64,000 nucleotides of DNA from Cherax quadricarinatus (GCF_038502225.1 NC_091369.1:850001-914000); one strand, 5' to 3'; counted from the first letter of the stretch, positions 1 to 10,841 are shown. The notes: generated by a model from the sequence alone, not told the origin. Numbers and translations are program-made.

Positions 1-40
1 TGTATTTCTGTCGGTGCATGAAGGTAGCAGTGTTGATGTA

Positions 41-640
41 TTAGGTAGTAGTGTTGGTGTGTGTGTGAAGGTAAGTAGTCTTGGTGTGTGTGTGTAGGAA
101 GGTAAGTAGTCTTGGTGTGTGTGTGAAGGTAAGCAGTCTTGGGGTGTGTGTGTGTATGTGAAGGTAAGTAGTCTTGGTGTGTGTGTGTGTGTGTGTATGA
201 GAATTAAGTAGTCTTGGTGTGTGTGTGTGAATTAAGTAGTCTTGGTGTGTGTGTGTGTGAAGGTAAGTAGTCTTGATGTGTGTGTGTGAAGGTAAGTAGT
301 CTTGATGTGTGTGTGTGAAGGTAAGTAGTCTTGATGTGTGTGTGTGAAGGTAAGTAGTCTTGATGTGTGTGTGTGAAGGTAAGTAGTCTTGGTGTGTGTG
401 TGTGTGTGAAGGTAAGTAGTCTTGGTGTGTGTGTGTGTGAAGGTAAGTAGTCTTGGTGTGTGTGTGTGTGTGTGTGAAGGTAAGTAGTCTTGATGTGTGT
501 GTGTGTGTGAAGGTAAGTAGTCTTGATGTGTGTGTGTGTGTGTGAAGGTAAGCAGTCTTGGTGTGTGTGTGAAGTAGTCTTGGTGTGTGTGTGAAGGTAA
601 GTAGTCTTGATGTGTGTGTGTGTGAAGGTAAGTAGTCTTG

Positions 641-683
<43 letters not shown>

Positions 684-1307
684 GGTAAATAGTCTTGATG
701 TGTGTGTGTGTGAAGGTAAGTCTTGATGTGTGTGTGTGTGTGAAGGTAAGTAGTCTTGATGTGTGTGTGAAGGTAAGTAGTCTTGGTGTGTGTGTGAAGG
801 TAAGTAGTCTTGGTGTGTGTGTGTGTGTGTGTGAAGGTAAGTAGTCTTGATGTGTGTGTGTGTGTGAAGGTAAGCAGTCTTGGTGTGTGTGAAGGTAAGC
901 AGTCTTGGTGTGTGTGTGTGTGTGAAGGTAAGTAGTCTTGGGGTGTGTGTGTGAAGGTAAGTAGTCTTGGTGCTTGTGTGAAGGTAAGTAGTCTTGGTGT
1001 GTGTGTGAAGGTAAGCAGTCTTGGTGTGTGTGTGTGTGTGAAGGTAAGCAGTCTTGGTGTGTGTGTGAAGGTAAGTAGTCTTGGTGTGTGTGTGAAGGTA
1101 AGCAGTCTTGGTGTGTGTGTGTGTGTGAAGGTAAGTAGTCTTGGTGTGTGTGTGAAGGTAAGCGGTCTTGGTGTGTGTGTGTGAAGGTAAGCAGTCTTGG
1201 TGTGTGTGTGTGTGTGAAGGTAAGCAGTCTTGGTGTGTGTGTGTGAAGGTAAGCAGTCTTGGTGTGTGTGTGTGAAGGTAAGCAGTCTTGGTGTGTGTGT
1301 GAAGGTA
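41..1307. repeat. compound minisatellite with variable GT tract
   Basis: About 40 tandem units share a fixed core (GAAGGTAAGTAGTCTTG or the same with GGTAAGCAGTC), separated by a GT run whose length varies from unit to unit. This is a microsatellite nested in a minisatellite. Two unit variants (AGTAGTC and AGCAGTC) are interleaved, and the AGC variant is concentrated in the right half. The long open frames across it, made of His, Thr, Cys and Val, are products of the repeat and are not genes. Confidence 0.95.
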
Positions 1308-1686
1308 TCAGTCTGCACGCTGCTTGCTGTTCTTTCAATTGCGTTCACCTTGTTTAAATTATCACTGAAATCGACGGCGCTATTTTGTGGCCGATTTACG
1401 ATTATATTGTACGTTTTGGCGTCGATCTTTAAGCTGTGATTTAGCTTTGTGTGTTTGACCGTTTTTGTTGATCTGTGTGTGTTGCAAGGGTCGAGACATA
1501 GCTCCTGGCCTCGCTTCTTAACTACAGGCGACCTCCTTTACTAGCCCCTGTCCCCCAGGTCCACATTATTCACTCGAAGTTATGTGTGGTGTTTGACTAC
1601 ACTACGTCTTCATCTACTTTATTCCATTTTAAGACTGAAGGCGCTACCCAGCATCTCTGTGGCTCATCTGAGTATTTAACTGTCAT
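1308..1686. other. non-repetitive stretch, nothing recognised
   Basis: No coding exon with splice sites and no known repeat is apparent. Around 1488-1530 there is a short string (GGTCGAGACATAGCTCCTGG) that resembles part of the CR1-like LINE tail seen elsewhere in the window, so a decayed tail copy may be present. Confidence 0.4.
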
Positions 1687-1942
1687 CTGACTCCCTGGCT
1701 CCCTCTCCCCCAGTCTTAGTCTGACTCCCTCTCCGTCTTAGTCTGGTTCCCTCTCCCTCATTCTTAGTCTGGTTCCCTCTCCCTCAGTCTTAGTCTGGTT
1801 CCCTCTCCCTCAGTCTTAGTCTGGTTCCCTCTCCCTCAGTCTTAGTCTGGTTCCCTCTCCCTCAGTCTTAGTCTGGTTCCCTCTCCCTCAGTCTTAGTCT
1901 GGTTCCCTCTCCCTCAGTCTTAGTCTGGTTCCCTCTCCCTCA
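1687..1942. repeat. 26-bp minisatellite, left part
   Basis: Tandem units of about 26 bp built on AGTCTGGTTCCCTCTCCCTC followed by AGTCTT. The first units are diverged and the later ones nearly identical. The array is interrupted by a SINE at 1943-2104 and continues beyond it. Confidence 0.9.
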
Positions 1943-2104
1943 CCCCTCAAGGAAGGCTCCTTGACGCTGGTGAGGGGCTCTTGATCTAGGGAATTGGATC
2001 TGTGCTCCAGTTCCCTGAATTAAGCCTGAATGCCTTCCATCCCCCCATAGGCGCTGTATAATCCTACGGGTTTAGTGCTTCCCCCTTGATTATAATATAA
2101 TAAT
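1943..2104 (+). mobile_element. SINE-like element (family S1) inserted in minisatellite
   Basis: A unit of about 160 bp begins CCCTCAAGGAAGGCTCC, contains GCTGGTGAGGGGCTCTTGAT, and ends ATAATCCTACGGGTTTAG then TGCTTCCCCCTTGATTATAA with a TAA-rich tail. The same layout recurs at 47468-47625 and 53580-53705 on the + strand, and in reverse at 10045-10200, 45455-45560 and 48760-48925. That recurrence defines it as a dispersed short element. No pol III A and B boxes were clearly seen, so assignment to SINEs rests on size, tail and copy number. Confidence 0.7.
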
Positions 2105-2255
2105 CCCTCTCCCTCAGTCTTAGTCTGGTTCCCTCTCCCTCAATTTTAGTCTGACTCCCTCTCATTCTGAGACAGTCTGACGCCCTCTCCTTCTGTCTGA
2201 GACAGTTTTGCTCCCTCTCCTAGCTGAGACAGTCTGGCTCTCTCTCCTTCTGTCT
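2105..2255. repeat. 26-bp minisatellite, right part
   Basis: This continues the array at 1687-1942 after the SINE insertion. Units become increasingly diverged (AGTCTGACTCCCTCTC and AGTCTGGCTCTCTCTCC). Confidence 0.8.
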
Positions 2256-2360
2256 TTGGTGTTGTCTTGTACTCATATTTTTTTTTTCCGTTTCGATACT
2301 GGACTCTTGAAGGAGGTCCTAAAGTACCTCGTAGCAGAAGCTTTGTACAGTCTGCACTTG

Positions 2361-5060
2361 TCGAGCCTTGTGTACGTACAGTGTGGAGCCTTGTGTACAG
2401 TACAGTGTGGTGGAGCCTTGTGTACAGTACAGTGTGGTGGAGCCTTGTGTACGTACAGTGTGGTGGAGCCTTGTGTACGTACAGTGTGGAGCCTTGTGTA
2501 CAGTACAGTGTGGTGGAGCCTTGTGTACAGTACAGTGTGGTGGAGCCTTGTGTACGTACAGTGTGGTGGAGCCTTGTGTACAGTACAGTGTGGTGGAGCC
2601 TTGTGTGCAGTACAGTGTGGTGGAGCCTTGTGTACAGTACAGTGTGGTGGAGCCTTGTGTACAGTACAGTGTGGTAGAGCCTTGTGTACAGTACAGTGTG
2701 GTGGAGCCTTGTGTACAGTACAGTGTGGTGGAGCCTTGTGTATAGTACAGTGTGGTGGAGCCTTGTGTACAGTACAGTGTGGTGGAGCCTTGTGTACAGT
2801 ACAGTGTGGTGGAGCCTTGTGTACAGTACAGTGTGGTGGAGCCTTGTGTACAGTACAGTGTGGTGGAGCCTTGTGTACAGTACAGTGTGGTGGAGCCTTG
2901 TGTACAGTACAGTGTGGTGGAGCCTTGTGTACAGTACAGTGTGGTGGAGCCTTGTGTACAGTACAGTGTGGTGGAGCCTTGTGTACAGTACAGTGTGGTG
3001 GAGCCTTGTGTACAGTACAGTGTGGTGGAGCCTTGTGTACAGTACAGTGTGGTGGAGTCTTGTGTACAGTACAGTGTGGTGGAGTACAGTGTGGTGGAAC
3101 CTTGTGTACAGTACAGTGTGGTGGAGCCTTGTGTACAGTACAGTGTGGTGGAGCCTTGTGTACAGTACAGTGTGGTGGAGCCTTGTGTACAGTACAGTGT
3201 GGTGGAGCCTTGTGTACAGTACAGTGTGGTGGAGCCTTGTGTACAGTACAGTGTGGTGGAGCCTTGTGTACAGTACAGTGTGGTGGAGCCTTGTGTACAG
3301 TACAGTGTGGTGGAGTCTTGTGTACAGTACAGTGTGGTGGAGCCTTGTGTACAGTACAGTGTGGTGGAGCCTTGTGTACAGTACAGTGTGGTGGAGCCTT
3401 GTGTACAGTACAGTGTGGTGGAGCCTTGTGTACAGTACAGTGTGGTGGAGTCTTGTGTACAGTACAGTGTGGTGGAGCCTTGTGTACAGTACAGTGTGGT
3501 GGAGCCTTGTGTACAGTACAGTGTGGTGGAGCCTTGTGTACAGTACAGTGTGGTGGAGCCTTGTGTACAGTACAGTGTGGTGGAGCCTTGTGTACAGTAC
3601 AGTGTGGTGGAGTGTACCTTGTGTTGTGTACAGTACAGTGTGGTGGAGCCTTGTGTACAGTACAGTGTGGTGGAGCCTTGTGTACAGTACAGTGTGGTGG
3701 AGCCTTGTGTACAGTACAGTGTGGTGGAGCCTTGTGTACAGTACAGTGTGGTGGAGCCTTGTGTACAGTACAGTGTGGTGGAGCCTTGTGTACAGTACAG
3801 TGTGGTGGAGCCTTGTGTACAGTACAGTGTGGTGGAGCCTTGTGTACAGTACAGTGTGGTGGAACCTTGTGTACAGTACAGTGTGGTGGAGCCTTGTGTA
3901 CAGTACAGTGTGGTGGAGCCTTGTGTACAGTACAGTGTGGTGGAGTCTTGTGTACAGTACAGTGTGGTGGAGTCTTGTGTACAGTACAGTGTGGTGGAGC
4001 CTTGTGTACAGTACAGTGTGGTGGAGTCTTGTGTACAGTACAGTGTGGTGGAGTCGTGTACAGTACAGTGTGGTGGAGTCTTGTGTACAGTACAGTGTGG
4101 TGGAGCCTTGTGTACAGTACAGTGTGGTGGAGTCTTGTGTACAGTACAGTGTGGTGGAACCTTGTGTACAGTACAGTGTGGTGGAGCCTTGTGTACAGTA
4201 CAGTGTGGTGGAACCTTGTGTACAGTACAGTGTGGTGGAACCTTGTGTACAGTACAGTGTGGTGGAGCCTTGTGTACAGTACAGTGTGGTGGAACCTTGT
4301 GTACAGTACAGTGTGGTGGAACCTTGTGTACAGTACAGTGTGGTGGAGCCTTGTGTACAGTACAGTGTGGTGGAGCCTTGTGTACAGTACAGTGTGGTGG
4401 AACCTTGTGTACAGTACAGTGTGGTGGAGTCTTGTGTACAGTACAGTGTGGTGGAACCTTGTGTACAGTACAGTGTGGTGGAGCCTTGTGTACAGTACAG
4501 TGTGGTGGAACCTTGTGTACAGTACAGTGTGGTGGAGTCTTGTGTACAATACAGTGTGGTGGAGCCTTGTGTACAGTACAGTGTGGTGGAACCTTGTGTA
4601 CAGTACAGTGTGGTGGAGCCTTGTGTACAGTACAGTGTGGTGGAGCCTTGTGTACAGTACAGTGTGGTGGAACCTTGTGTACAGTACAGTGTGGTGGAGC
4701 CTTGTGTACAGTACAGTGTGGTGGAGCCTTGTGTACAGTACAGTGTGGTGGAGTCTTGTGTACAGTACAGTGTGGTGGAGTCTTGTGTACAGTACAGTGT
4801 GGTGGAGCCTTGTGTACAGTACAGTGTGGTGGAGCCTTGTGTACAGTACAGTGTGGTGGAGTCTTGTGTACAGTACAGTGTGGTGGAGCCTTGTGTACAG
4901 TACAGTGTGGTAGAGCATTGTGTACAGTACAGTGTGGTGGAGCCTTGTGTACAGTACAGTGTGGTGGAGCCTTGTGTACAGTACAGTGTGGTGAAGCCTT
5001 GTGTACAGTACAGTGTGGTGGAGCCTTGTGTACAGTACAGTGTGGTGGAGTCTTGTGTAC
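2361..5060. repeat. 27-bp minisatellite, about 100 units
   Basis: About 100 head-to-tail units of 27 bp contain GTGTGGTGGAGCCTTGTG followed by TACAGTACA. Because 27 is a multiple of three and the unit has no stop in several frames, open frames of 790-930 codons appear on both strands. They are repeat artefacts. Unit subtypes differ at the GAGCC position (GAGCC, GAGTC, GAACC): the left half is nearly all GAGCC, while GAACC units are concentrated after about 4150. A 2-bp deletion near 4055 and an irregular unit near 3610 break the phase. Confidence 0.97.
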
Positions 5061-6280
5061 AAACAACGTAGCTGTTCTTGCCTATTATTTGATGAATGTC
5101 ACTTCATTATTATAAAGGCTGGAGGGGGGGGGAGCAGAACTGGTTTCTGAATGACTTCATGTTTGTCTTGGAATAAATGTGTTGTAGTACACTGTAGCTT
5201 ATGGTAGTACACAGTAGTGTTGTGGTGTGGTAGTACACAGTGTTGTGGTGTGGTAGTACACAGTGTTGTGGTGTGGTAGTACACAGTAGTGTTGTGTGGT
5301 ACTGCACTCTAGATGTTTTATAGTACACTATAGAGTGTTGCTAGCTTCTAGTAGTGCAACATTTGCATGTTGAGCCAGTACTCTGCAGGGTAATACTACC
5401 TGCCTAAGGTTGTTCCAGGGACGCTCTAGTGTCTCCCTTCCCTTAACCTCCTCCTCCTCCCTCTCCCTCCCATCCTCCCTCTCCCTCTCATCCTCCCTCT
5501 CCCTTCCCTGAGGCCGGAAACTCTTCTCACGTCTTCTCTCAATCCTTCCTGTCTGTGCCTTCTCCTACTCGCCATGTTAGTGCAAAGATAAGTTAGCATG
5601 GTCTCTGTAGGTGTATTCTTAGTAATATAATACCGTCCAGGTCCTCCTCTTTTTCTTTTTTCCATACATAATGTTTCTGCGCTGTGTGGTGATGGAGATG
5701 TCTTCCGTGTATGTGAGAGGCAATCATGAGAGATGGTAATTCCTAAGTAATAGTAACTCCAGCTCTGCTGGAACGAAACCTTTGAAGCTGCCGTAGTTGA
5801 TGAATCTTTAATGGAATACTTGACGATATCCGCATTATCTTACTGAAGTCTTCCAGCTCAGGTTGACACATTGTAGTACAAACCATAACCACTACATTAC
5901 ACCACCACACATGTTCCACTACCACACCTTCCACTAACATAAACAATTTTAGTTCATCCAAAACCAGCACTTATAACAATGTTCCGGTCAGTCCTTGACC
6001 ATTGTCACTCCACAACCGGGGCGTGAAGAGTAGAAAAAGGCCAGACTACAATACGGTAAGGGTTGGTGTAACAAGGGAGTAGTTGAGGTGGTAGTAGTAG
6101 GGTACCAACCTGGAGGTTCCAGGGGTCAACGCCCCCATTGTAGTAATATGATTTATTTCTAAACAATTTCAACACCACTATTACCACCAACAAGCTCAAC
6201 CACCACTTCCACCACGAACAATTTGGGCACCACTACTTTCACCATCAGCACCATTACTTAGAACAACAAAAACACAAACT

Positions 6281-6284
<4 letters not shown>
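5061..6284. other. mixed low-complexity and unassigned DNA
   Basis: A short 23-bp tandem array built on TAGTACACAGTGTTGTGGTG lies at about 5205-5300. A CT-rich block is at 5440-5520. A dispersed repeat copy (family R3) lies at about 5728-5880. No exon with credible splice signals was found. Confidence 0.6.
5728..5880. repeat. dispersed repeat R3, copy 1
   Basis: This stretch shares GAGATGGTAATTCC, the block AATACTTGACGATAT and CCAGCTCAGG with 6837-7075 and 29385-29610. Spacing is similar in the three places, so it is a diverged dispersed repeat. Its class cannot be told from the sequence. Confidence 0.6.

Positions 6285-6360
<76 letters not shown>
6285..6360. repeat. CA microsatellite
   Basis: An uninterrupted CA run of about 76 bp. 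It abuts a CR1-like LINE 3' tail starting at 6361. Confidence 0.97.
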
Positions 6361-6361
<1 letters not shown>

Positions 6362-6432
6362 CTAGTAGCGACCAGTGAAGAGGCGGGGCCAAGAGCTATG
6401 AATCTACCCCCTGCAACCACAATTAGACAAGT
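6361..6432 (+). mobile_element. CR1-like LINE 3' tail fragment
   Basis: CTAGTAGCGACCAGTGAAGA followed by GGCGGGGCCAAGAGC and CCCTGCAACCACAATTAG matches the last 70 bp or so of the CR1-like LINE at 13721-15140 (reverse strand). Only the tail remains, directly after a CA tract. Confidence 0.8.
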
Positions 6433-6836
6433 ATACATAGAGTATTGACACTCGCCACCACCATCAACACCACAGCTATCATCACCACGACACAATACTG
6501 GCTGCTTCTACAACATAACATGATATCAGATAGTGAGGGAAACTTGTCTTGAATGTTCTTCACTAGCAAGCGAGAAGTTTGCTTCACGTGGGTCCCAGAC
6601 CACCACCACTAGTGTCTGGGCTCTGCGGAAGTGGGAAGCTAACTACCACAACAAGCTACTTATCAACCATAAACAACCCCATCTTCCTCCACCACTATTT
6701 CCTGCCCAAGAGAATGCTACTTGGATCACATCCATCTTGGCGCCTCCCCCACCTTCCCACGACACAGGCAGCGCCATCCTTCACAACAGCCCTCGTTCCT
6801 CACTACCATTATCACCGCTTCTTAGAATATCTTCAG

Positions 6837-7075
6837 AGATGGTAATTCCCAAGTAAAAGTAACTACAGCTCTGTTAGAACGAAACATTGAAAGATGTACC
6901 TGCAGAACCTTTCATGGAGTACTTGACGATGTCCTCATTGCCTACTGTAGTCTCCCAGCTCTGACACATTTCAACACCTTGGATGAGATCCATCCTGTAA
7001 GATGGAATATGACAGGGAGACATAGCTTTTCTTCTCACTGTGTAACAGTCGTGTAGAATAGGATAGTAGCACACT
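6837..7075. repeat. dispersed repeat R3, copy 2
   Basis: This is the most complete copy of R3. It starts GAGATGGTAATTCCCAAGTA and continues through TACTTGACGATGTCC and GACATAGCTTTTCTTC. Partial copies are at 5728-5880 and 29385-29610. Confidence 0.65.
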
Positions 7076-7196
7076 GCTGATGAATACCAGTTGGATAAAT
7101 TAGAAAATATTTCTTCTCTCCTACCACTCCTTCCCTTCCCTTCCTTTCCCTTCTTTCCCTACCCTTCCCTTCCCTCCTTACCTCTCTTTCCCCCTT

Positions 7197-7376
7197 ATGG
7201 AAGAAACCTAGCAGGTGTTACGAAAGAAACCTGACAGTTGGTACAGAAGAAACCTGGCAGATGTGACGAAAGAAACCTGGCAGATGTGACGAAAGAAACC
7301 TAGCAGGTGTTACGAAAGAAACCTGGCAGGTGTTACAAAGGAAACCTGGCAGGTGTTACGGAATAAACCTGGTAGA
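7197..7376. repeat. 23-bp minisatellite, about 8 units
   Basis: About eight tandem units of AGAAACCTGGCAGATGTGAC plus three bases, with CTAGCAGGTGTTAC variants. Confidence 0.9.
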
Positions 7377-7419
7377 CATCTAGGGGCGACTTTGTAATTG
7401 CAGCAAACCCCTTGCTGTC

Positions 7420-8065
7420 TTCAGGTAGAACTGCGTAGCTTAGCCAAGCCAGGGATAGTGTCATTAAAGAAAGGCGGGGAACTAAGATTGTTAGATCAGC
7501 CAGGCTGTGATAGTTTTGTGGGTATGCGAACCGCTAGCAGCATCAACCTGAACATCAAAATGGTATACAATACCGACAGGTTGGTAGGTAAGACACATAG
7601 GCAACAGTTAGGCAACTTTATTCCGAAACGTTTCGCCTACACAGTAGGCTTCTTCAGTCGAATACAGAAAGTAGGCAGGAACAGTAGAGATGTGAAGATG
7701 TAATCAGTCCATCACCCTTGAAGTTGTAGAATTTTGAGGTTGTCAGTCCCTCGGCCTGGAGAAGTTCAGTTCCATAGTCAGGAACTATCTCCTGACTATG
7801 GAACTGAACTTCTCCAGGCCGAGGGACTGACAACCTCAAAATTCTACAACTTCAAGGGTGATGGACTGATTACATCGTCTTCACATCTCTACTGTTCCTG
7901 CCTACTTTCTATATTCGACTGAAGAAGCCTACTGTGTAGGCGAAACGTTTCGGAATAAAGTTGCCTAACTGTTGCCTATGTGTCTTACCTACCAGCATCA
8001 ACCTGGTTGACCAAGTAGTCAGCAGAGGAAGTCTGACCTTAGGCTGACTGCACAAGTCGATGAAC
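7420..8065 (+). mobile_element. LINE-B 3' remnant split by a fold-back insertion
   Basis: The decayed coding 3' end of the LINE-B family reads approximately LDQPGCDSFVGMRTASSINL, compared with DQPGCGSYVGLRAASSNSLV in the good copies near 59.1 and 63.0 kb. It is interrupted at 7551-7992. After the insertion the tail resumes with CAGCATCAACCTGGTTGACC. Confidence 0.8.
7551..7992. mobile_element. 442-bp fold-back (inverted-repeat) element
   Basis: The two arms, about 7583-7783 and 7790-7993, are near-perfect reverse complements of about 201 and 204 bp around a 6-bp loop (ACTATC, 7784-7789). The clearest arm difference is a 3-bp indel (GAAGATG versus GAAGACGATG), plus a few base changes. The insert is flanked by a 13-bp direct repeat, CAGCATCAACCTG (7538-7550 and 7993-8005), which is a target-site duplication inside a LINE-B tail. 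It begins with a small palindrome, GGTATACAATACC. Each arm carries the hairpin core discussed in the findings (GAAGCCTAC..GTAGGCGAAACG). There is no coding capacity: the two similar 61-62 codon frames on opposite strands are palindrome reflections. Confidence 0.9.
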
Positions 8066-8389
8066 CCTCAGACAGGTTACAGGTATAGAGAGGCCAGGTC
8101 TTATGTGTTGGTCTGATTGCCAACCACTTTTGCTCCCTTAATTTTCAGATTCTACTGTCTCTCACTCCTCCTCCTCCCTCTTTCTCTCTCCCATCCTCCT
8201 CTCCGTTTCCCCTCCCTCCCAGTGTTAGTGTGTGGTGCATGTGGAATGTTTGCGGTCACTGGTGTTTTTGGAAGGAGTGTATTTGGGGTGTATGTACTGT
8301 GTTGAGATGCCTGTGGTGTGTTTATTGTTTATTTTTTTTTATTAACACATCGGCGCACTTACACTACAGTTATAAAACTGCAACATTAA
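8066..8389. other. unassigned stretch
   Basis: CT-rich tract at 8150-8220 and a short T run near 8330. No gene or known repeat recognised. Confidence 0.4.
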
Positions 8390-9990
8390 CACCCCTCCTT
8401 CAGAGTGCAGGCACTGTAATTCCCATCTCCAGGACTCAAGTCTGGCCTACGGGTTTCCCTGAATCCCTTCATTAATATTACCCTGCTCACACTCCAACAG
8501 CACGTCAAGTCCTAAAAACTATTTGTCTCCATTCACGCATGCTTCCTGGAAGTCCAAGCCCCTCGCACACAAAACCTCCTTTACCCCCTCCCTCCAACCT
8601 TTCCTAGGCCGACCTGTACCCCGCCTTCCCTCCACAACAGATTTATGCACTCTCGAAGTCATTCTATTTTATTCCAGCCTCTCTACATGTCCGAACCACC
8701 TCAACAACCCCTCCTCAGTCCTCTGGACATTATATTCACACCACACATTGCCCTCAGACACGACATCTCCACTGCATCCAGCCTTGTTGCAACATTCACC
8801 ACCCATGTTTCACACCCATATTCTAAGAGCGGTGGTATAACTATACTCTCATACATTCCCCTCTTTGCTTCCATGGACAAAGTTCTTTGTTTCCACTGAC
8901 TCCTCAGTGCACCACTCACCTTTTCCCCCTCGTCAATTCTATGATTCACTTCATCATTCATAGACCCATGTGCTGACACGTCCACTCCTAAATATACTGT
9001 CTCCCTCCAATCTGATATCCAATCTTTCGTTACCTATTTTTTTATCCTCATTACTTTTAATTTTCTTAGTTTACATACCCTATCAAACTCATCCACCAAC
9101 CTCTGCAACTTCTTCAGAATCTTCCAAAAGCACAGTGTCATCAGTAGAGAGCAACTGTGACAACTCCCATTTTGTGTTAGATTCTTTATCTTTTAACTCC
9201 ACACCTCTTGCCAACACCCAAGCATTCACTTCTCTTACAACCCCATCCATAAATATACTGAACAACCTTAGTGACATCACACATCCTTGTCTAAGGCCTA
9301 CTTTTACTGGGAAATAATCTCTCTCCTACATATTCTAACCCAGGAATTCTCGACGTTTCCTCCATTATCCTCCTCGGCTTGATGTATTTCTCCATTTACA
9401 CCCAAACTTCCATATAAAAAATGTATCGCCATCATAAAAGGACAGAAAAACAAGACCAGAAAAAAGGTAAATTATTCAGGTTTTGCACAAAAATAGTACA
9501 CAAATATTTACCCCTTGCCATGTAATTTTTTACCCCCAAGGGGTAAGTTTACCCCTGGTTGAGAATCACTGCTCTAACCTGATCCTCACTATCCTTGTAA
9601 AAACTCTTCACTGCTTTCAATAACCTACCTCGTATTCTATACATTTACAACATCTGCCACATTACGCCTCCCCCTGTCCACCCTGTCATACGCCTTTTCC
9701 AAATCCATAAATGCCACAAAAACCTCTTTACCCTTACCTAAATACTGTTCACCTTTGTGTCACTGTAAACACTTGGTCTACACACTCCCTACTCTTCCTA
9801 AAGCCTCCTTGTTCATCTGTTATTCTACTGTCCCTCTTATTCTTAATTCTTTCAGTAATAACTTTACCAGGTATACTCAATAGACTTATTCCCCTATAAT
9901 TTTTACACTCTCTTTTATCCCCTTTGCCTTTATACAGAGGAACTATGCATGCTCTCTGCCAATCCCTAGGTACCTTACCCTCTCCCATAC
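8390..9990 (-). pseudogene. decayed non-LTR retrotransposon (reverse transcriptase)
   Basis: The minus strand encodes broken pieces of a non-LTR reverse transcriptase in order. The fingers region has KNYRGISLLSIPGKV and DEQGGFRKSRECVDQVFT (about 9750-9940). A palm piece has LFSIFMDGVV and LSTDDTVLLEDSEE, where STDD replaces the catalytic YADD or FADD (about 9095-9280). A C-terminal piece has IVIPPLLEYGCETW (about 8700-8985). The pieces lie in different frames and the catalytic box is degenerate, so it is dead. The RGISLL and QGGFR wording fits the RTE/L1-like side of non-LTR elements rather than the CR1-like families elsewhere in the window; exact clade unknown. A hAT-like MITE interrupts it at 9341-9571. 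Confidence 0.8.
9341..9571. mobile_element. hAT-like MITE, 231 bp, inside the LINE relic
   Basis: The left end CAGGAATTCTCGAC and the reverse complement of the right end, CAGTGATTCTCAAC, match at 11 of 14 positions. The CAGTGATTCTCAACCAGGGG form is typical of hAT-superfamily terminal repeats. An 8-bp direct repeat flanks it (TTCTAACC at 9333-9340, CTCTAACC at 9572-9579, one mismatch), which is the hAT duplication length. The interior is AT-rich and non-coding. Confidence 0.75.
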
Positions 9991-10459
9991 ATTTATTATA
10001 ATTAGTATTATTATTGTTTATCATTATTATTACTATTACTATTGGTGTAATGGCGAGGTGCCTAACTCGCAGGAAAAATTATAAAACGCGTAAAGAATGG
10101 AATGTAATCAAGTTTGATCCAAGGAAGAAACGAGTAGCTCTAGCTTCTTTGATCAAAAACTTTTCACCGGCATCAAGACACCTTCTTCTGAGGCAGTGAA
10201 GGTGAAATATGAAGAACATGTGGTCACCTTAACTATGATAACTACTACTACTAATAATAATAAGAGTAATAATAATGATAATTACGTATAATAATGCCGT
10301 AATTATATTAATAGCAATAATAATACTACCGTATAATAATAATAATACTAAAACCGTAATAATAACGACAATGATGATAATGTCGTATAATAATAATAAA
10401 AATAATAATAATAAATGTTACTTGGTGTGTATTCTGACAGTTAATTTTCTCTTCCACAG
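9991..10459. repeat. ATT-rich tracts flanking a reversed S1 element
   Basis: Imperfect ATT/TAA repeats at 9995-10050 and 10235-10410 flank a reverse-oriented S1 copy at about 10045-10200 (ATGGCGAGGTGCCTAACTCG reads as the diverged tail of S1). This is upstream intron sequence of exon A and ends in the acceptor site at 10458-10459. Confidence 0.7.
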
Positions 10460-10834
10460 TGGTGAGAAAAGCCTCGGGCGACGGTGTTCCTGGCAACCTC
10501 AGGGAAGCAGTGGCACCACTGCCACTTGGGAGACCTCAGGGGAAGTCACTGCCGCCGCTGACTCGGAGTGCCGTAGCTCCTCCCCCGCGCCGCTGGTGAG
10601 CGGGTCACAGGCACCAGAGGAGGCCAACTTCCTGAGGAACTCCGCGGGCAGGTCGTCGCCACTGCCCAGGTACCCGTCAGCGGAGAGTCTGTCGTCCTTC
10701 GCAGAGTCGCTTGTCAACCCCGGTGGTGGGTCAACGGCGTCGCTGGTGCTGGCCAAGAGCACACCCTCCCTGCATCATAATGTACATACCTCCGCTAAGC
10801 ACTATAGTGTGAATCCTGCGCTACACGCATCAAG
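10460..10834 (+). CDS. exon A of a Shroom-like gene (internal coding exon)
   Basis: This coding exon of 375 bp has a pyrimidine-rich acceptor (TTTTCTCTTCCACAG, AG at 10458-10459) and a donor CAAG/GTAATA (GT at 10835-10836). The reading frame begins with the last base of a split codon and ends with AG, the first two bases of the Arg codon completed by the first base of exon B. The peptide is about 125 residues, rich in Ser, Pro, Ala and Gly, with AESLSSFAESLVNP and LAKSTPSLHHN. There is no membrane segment and no catalytic motif. Composition is GC-rich against AT-rich flanks. The open frame upstream of 10460 is intronic. A second frame (from 10462) is open for about 45 codons and then stops, so it is not used. 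The joined product reads on into STPNLEE of exon B. Membership in the gene is well supported by splice phase; the name is less sure. Confidence 0.75.
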
Positions 10835-10837
10835 GTA

Positions 10838-10841
<4 letters not shown>

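Noticed and set aside
2208..5115. Open frames of 790-930 codons on both strands
   Set aside because: They are generated by a stop-free 27-bp tandem unit and appear in several frames at once.
7654..7922. Two nearly identical 61-62 codon proteins on opposite strands
   Set aside because: They are mirror readings of the fold-back palindrome.
10275..10459. N-terminal extension of exon A with an upstream ATG
   Set aside because: This is ATT-rich intron sequence; a clear pyrimidine tract and AG precede 10460.
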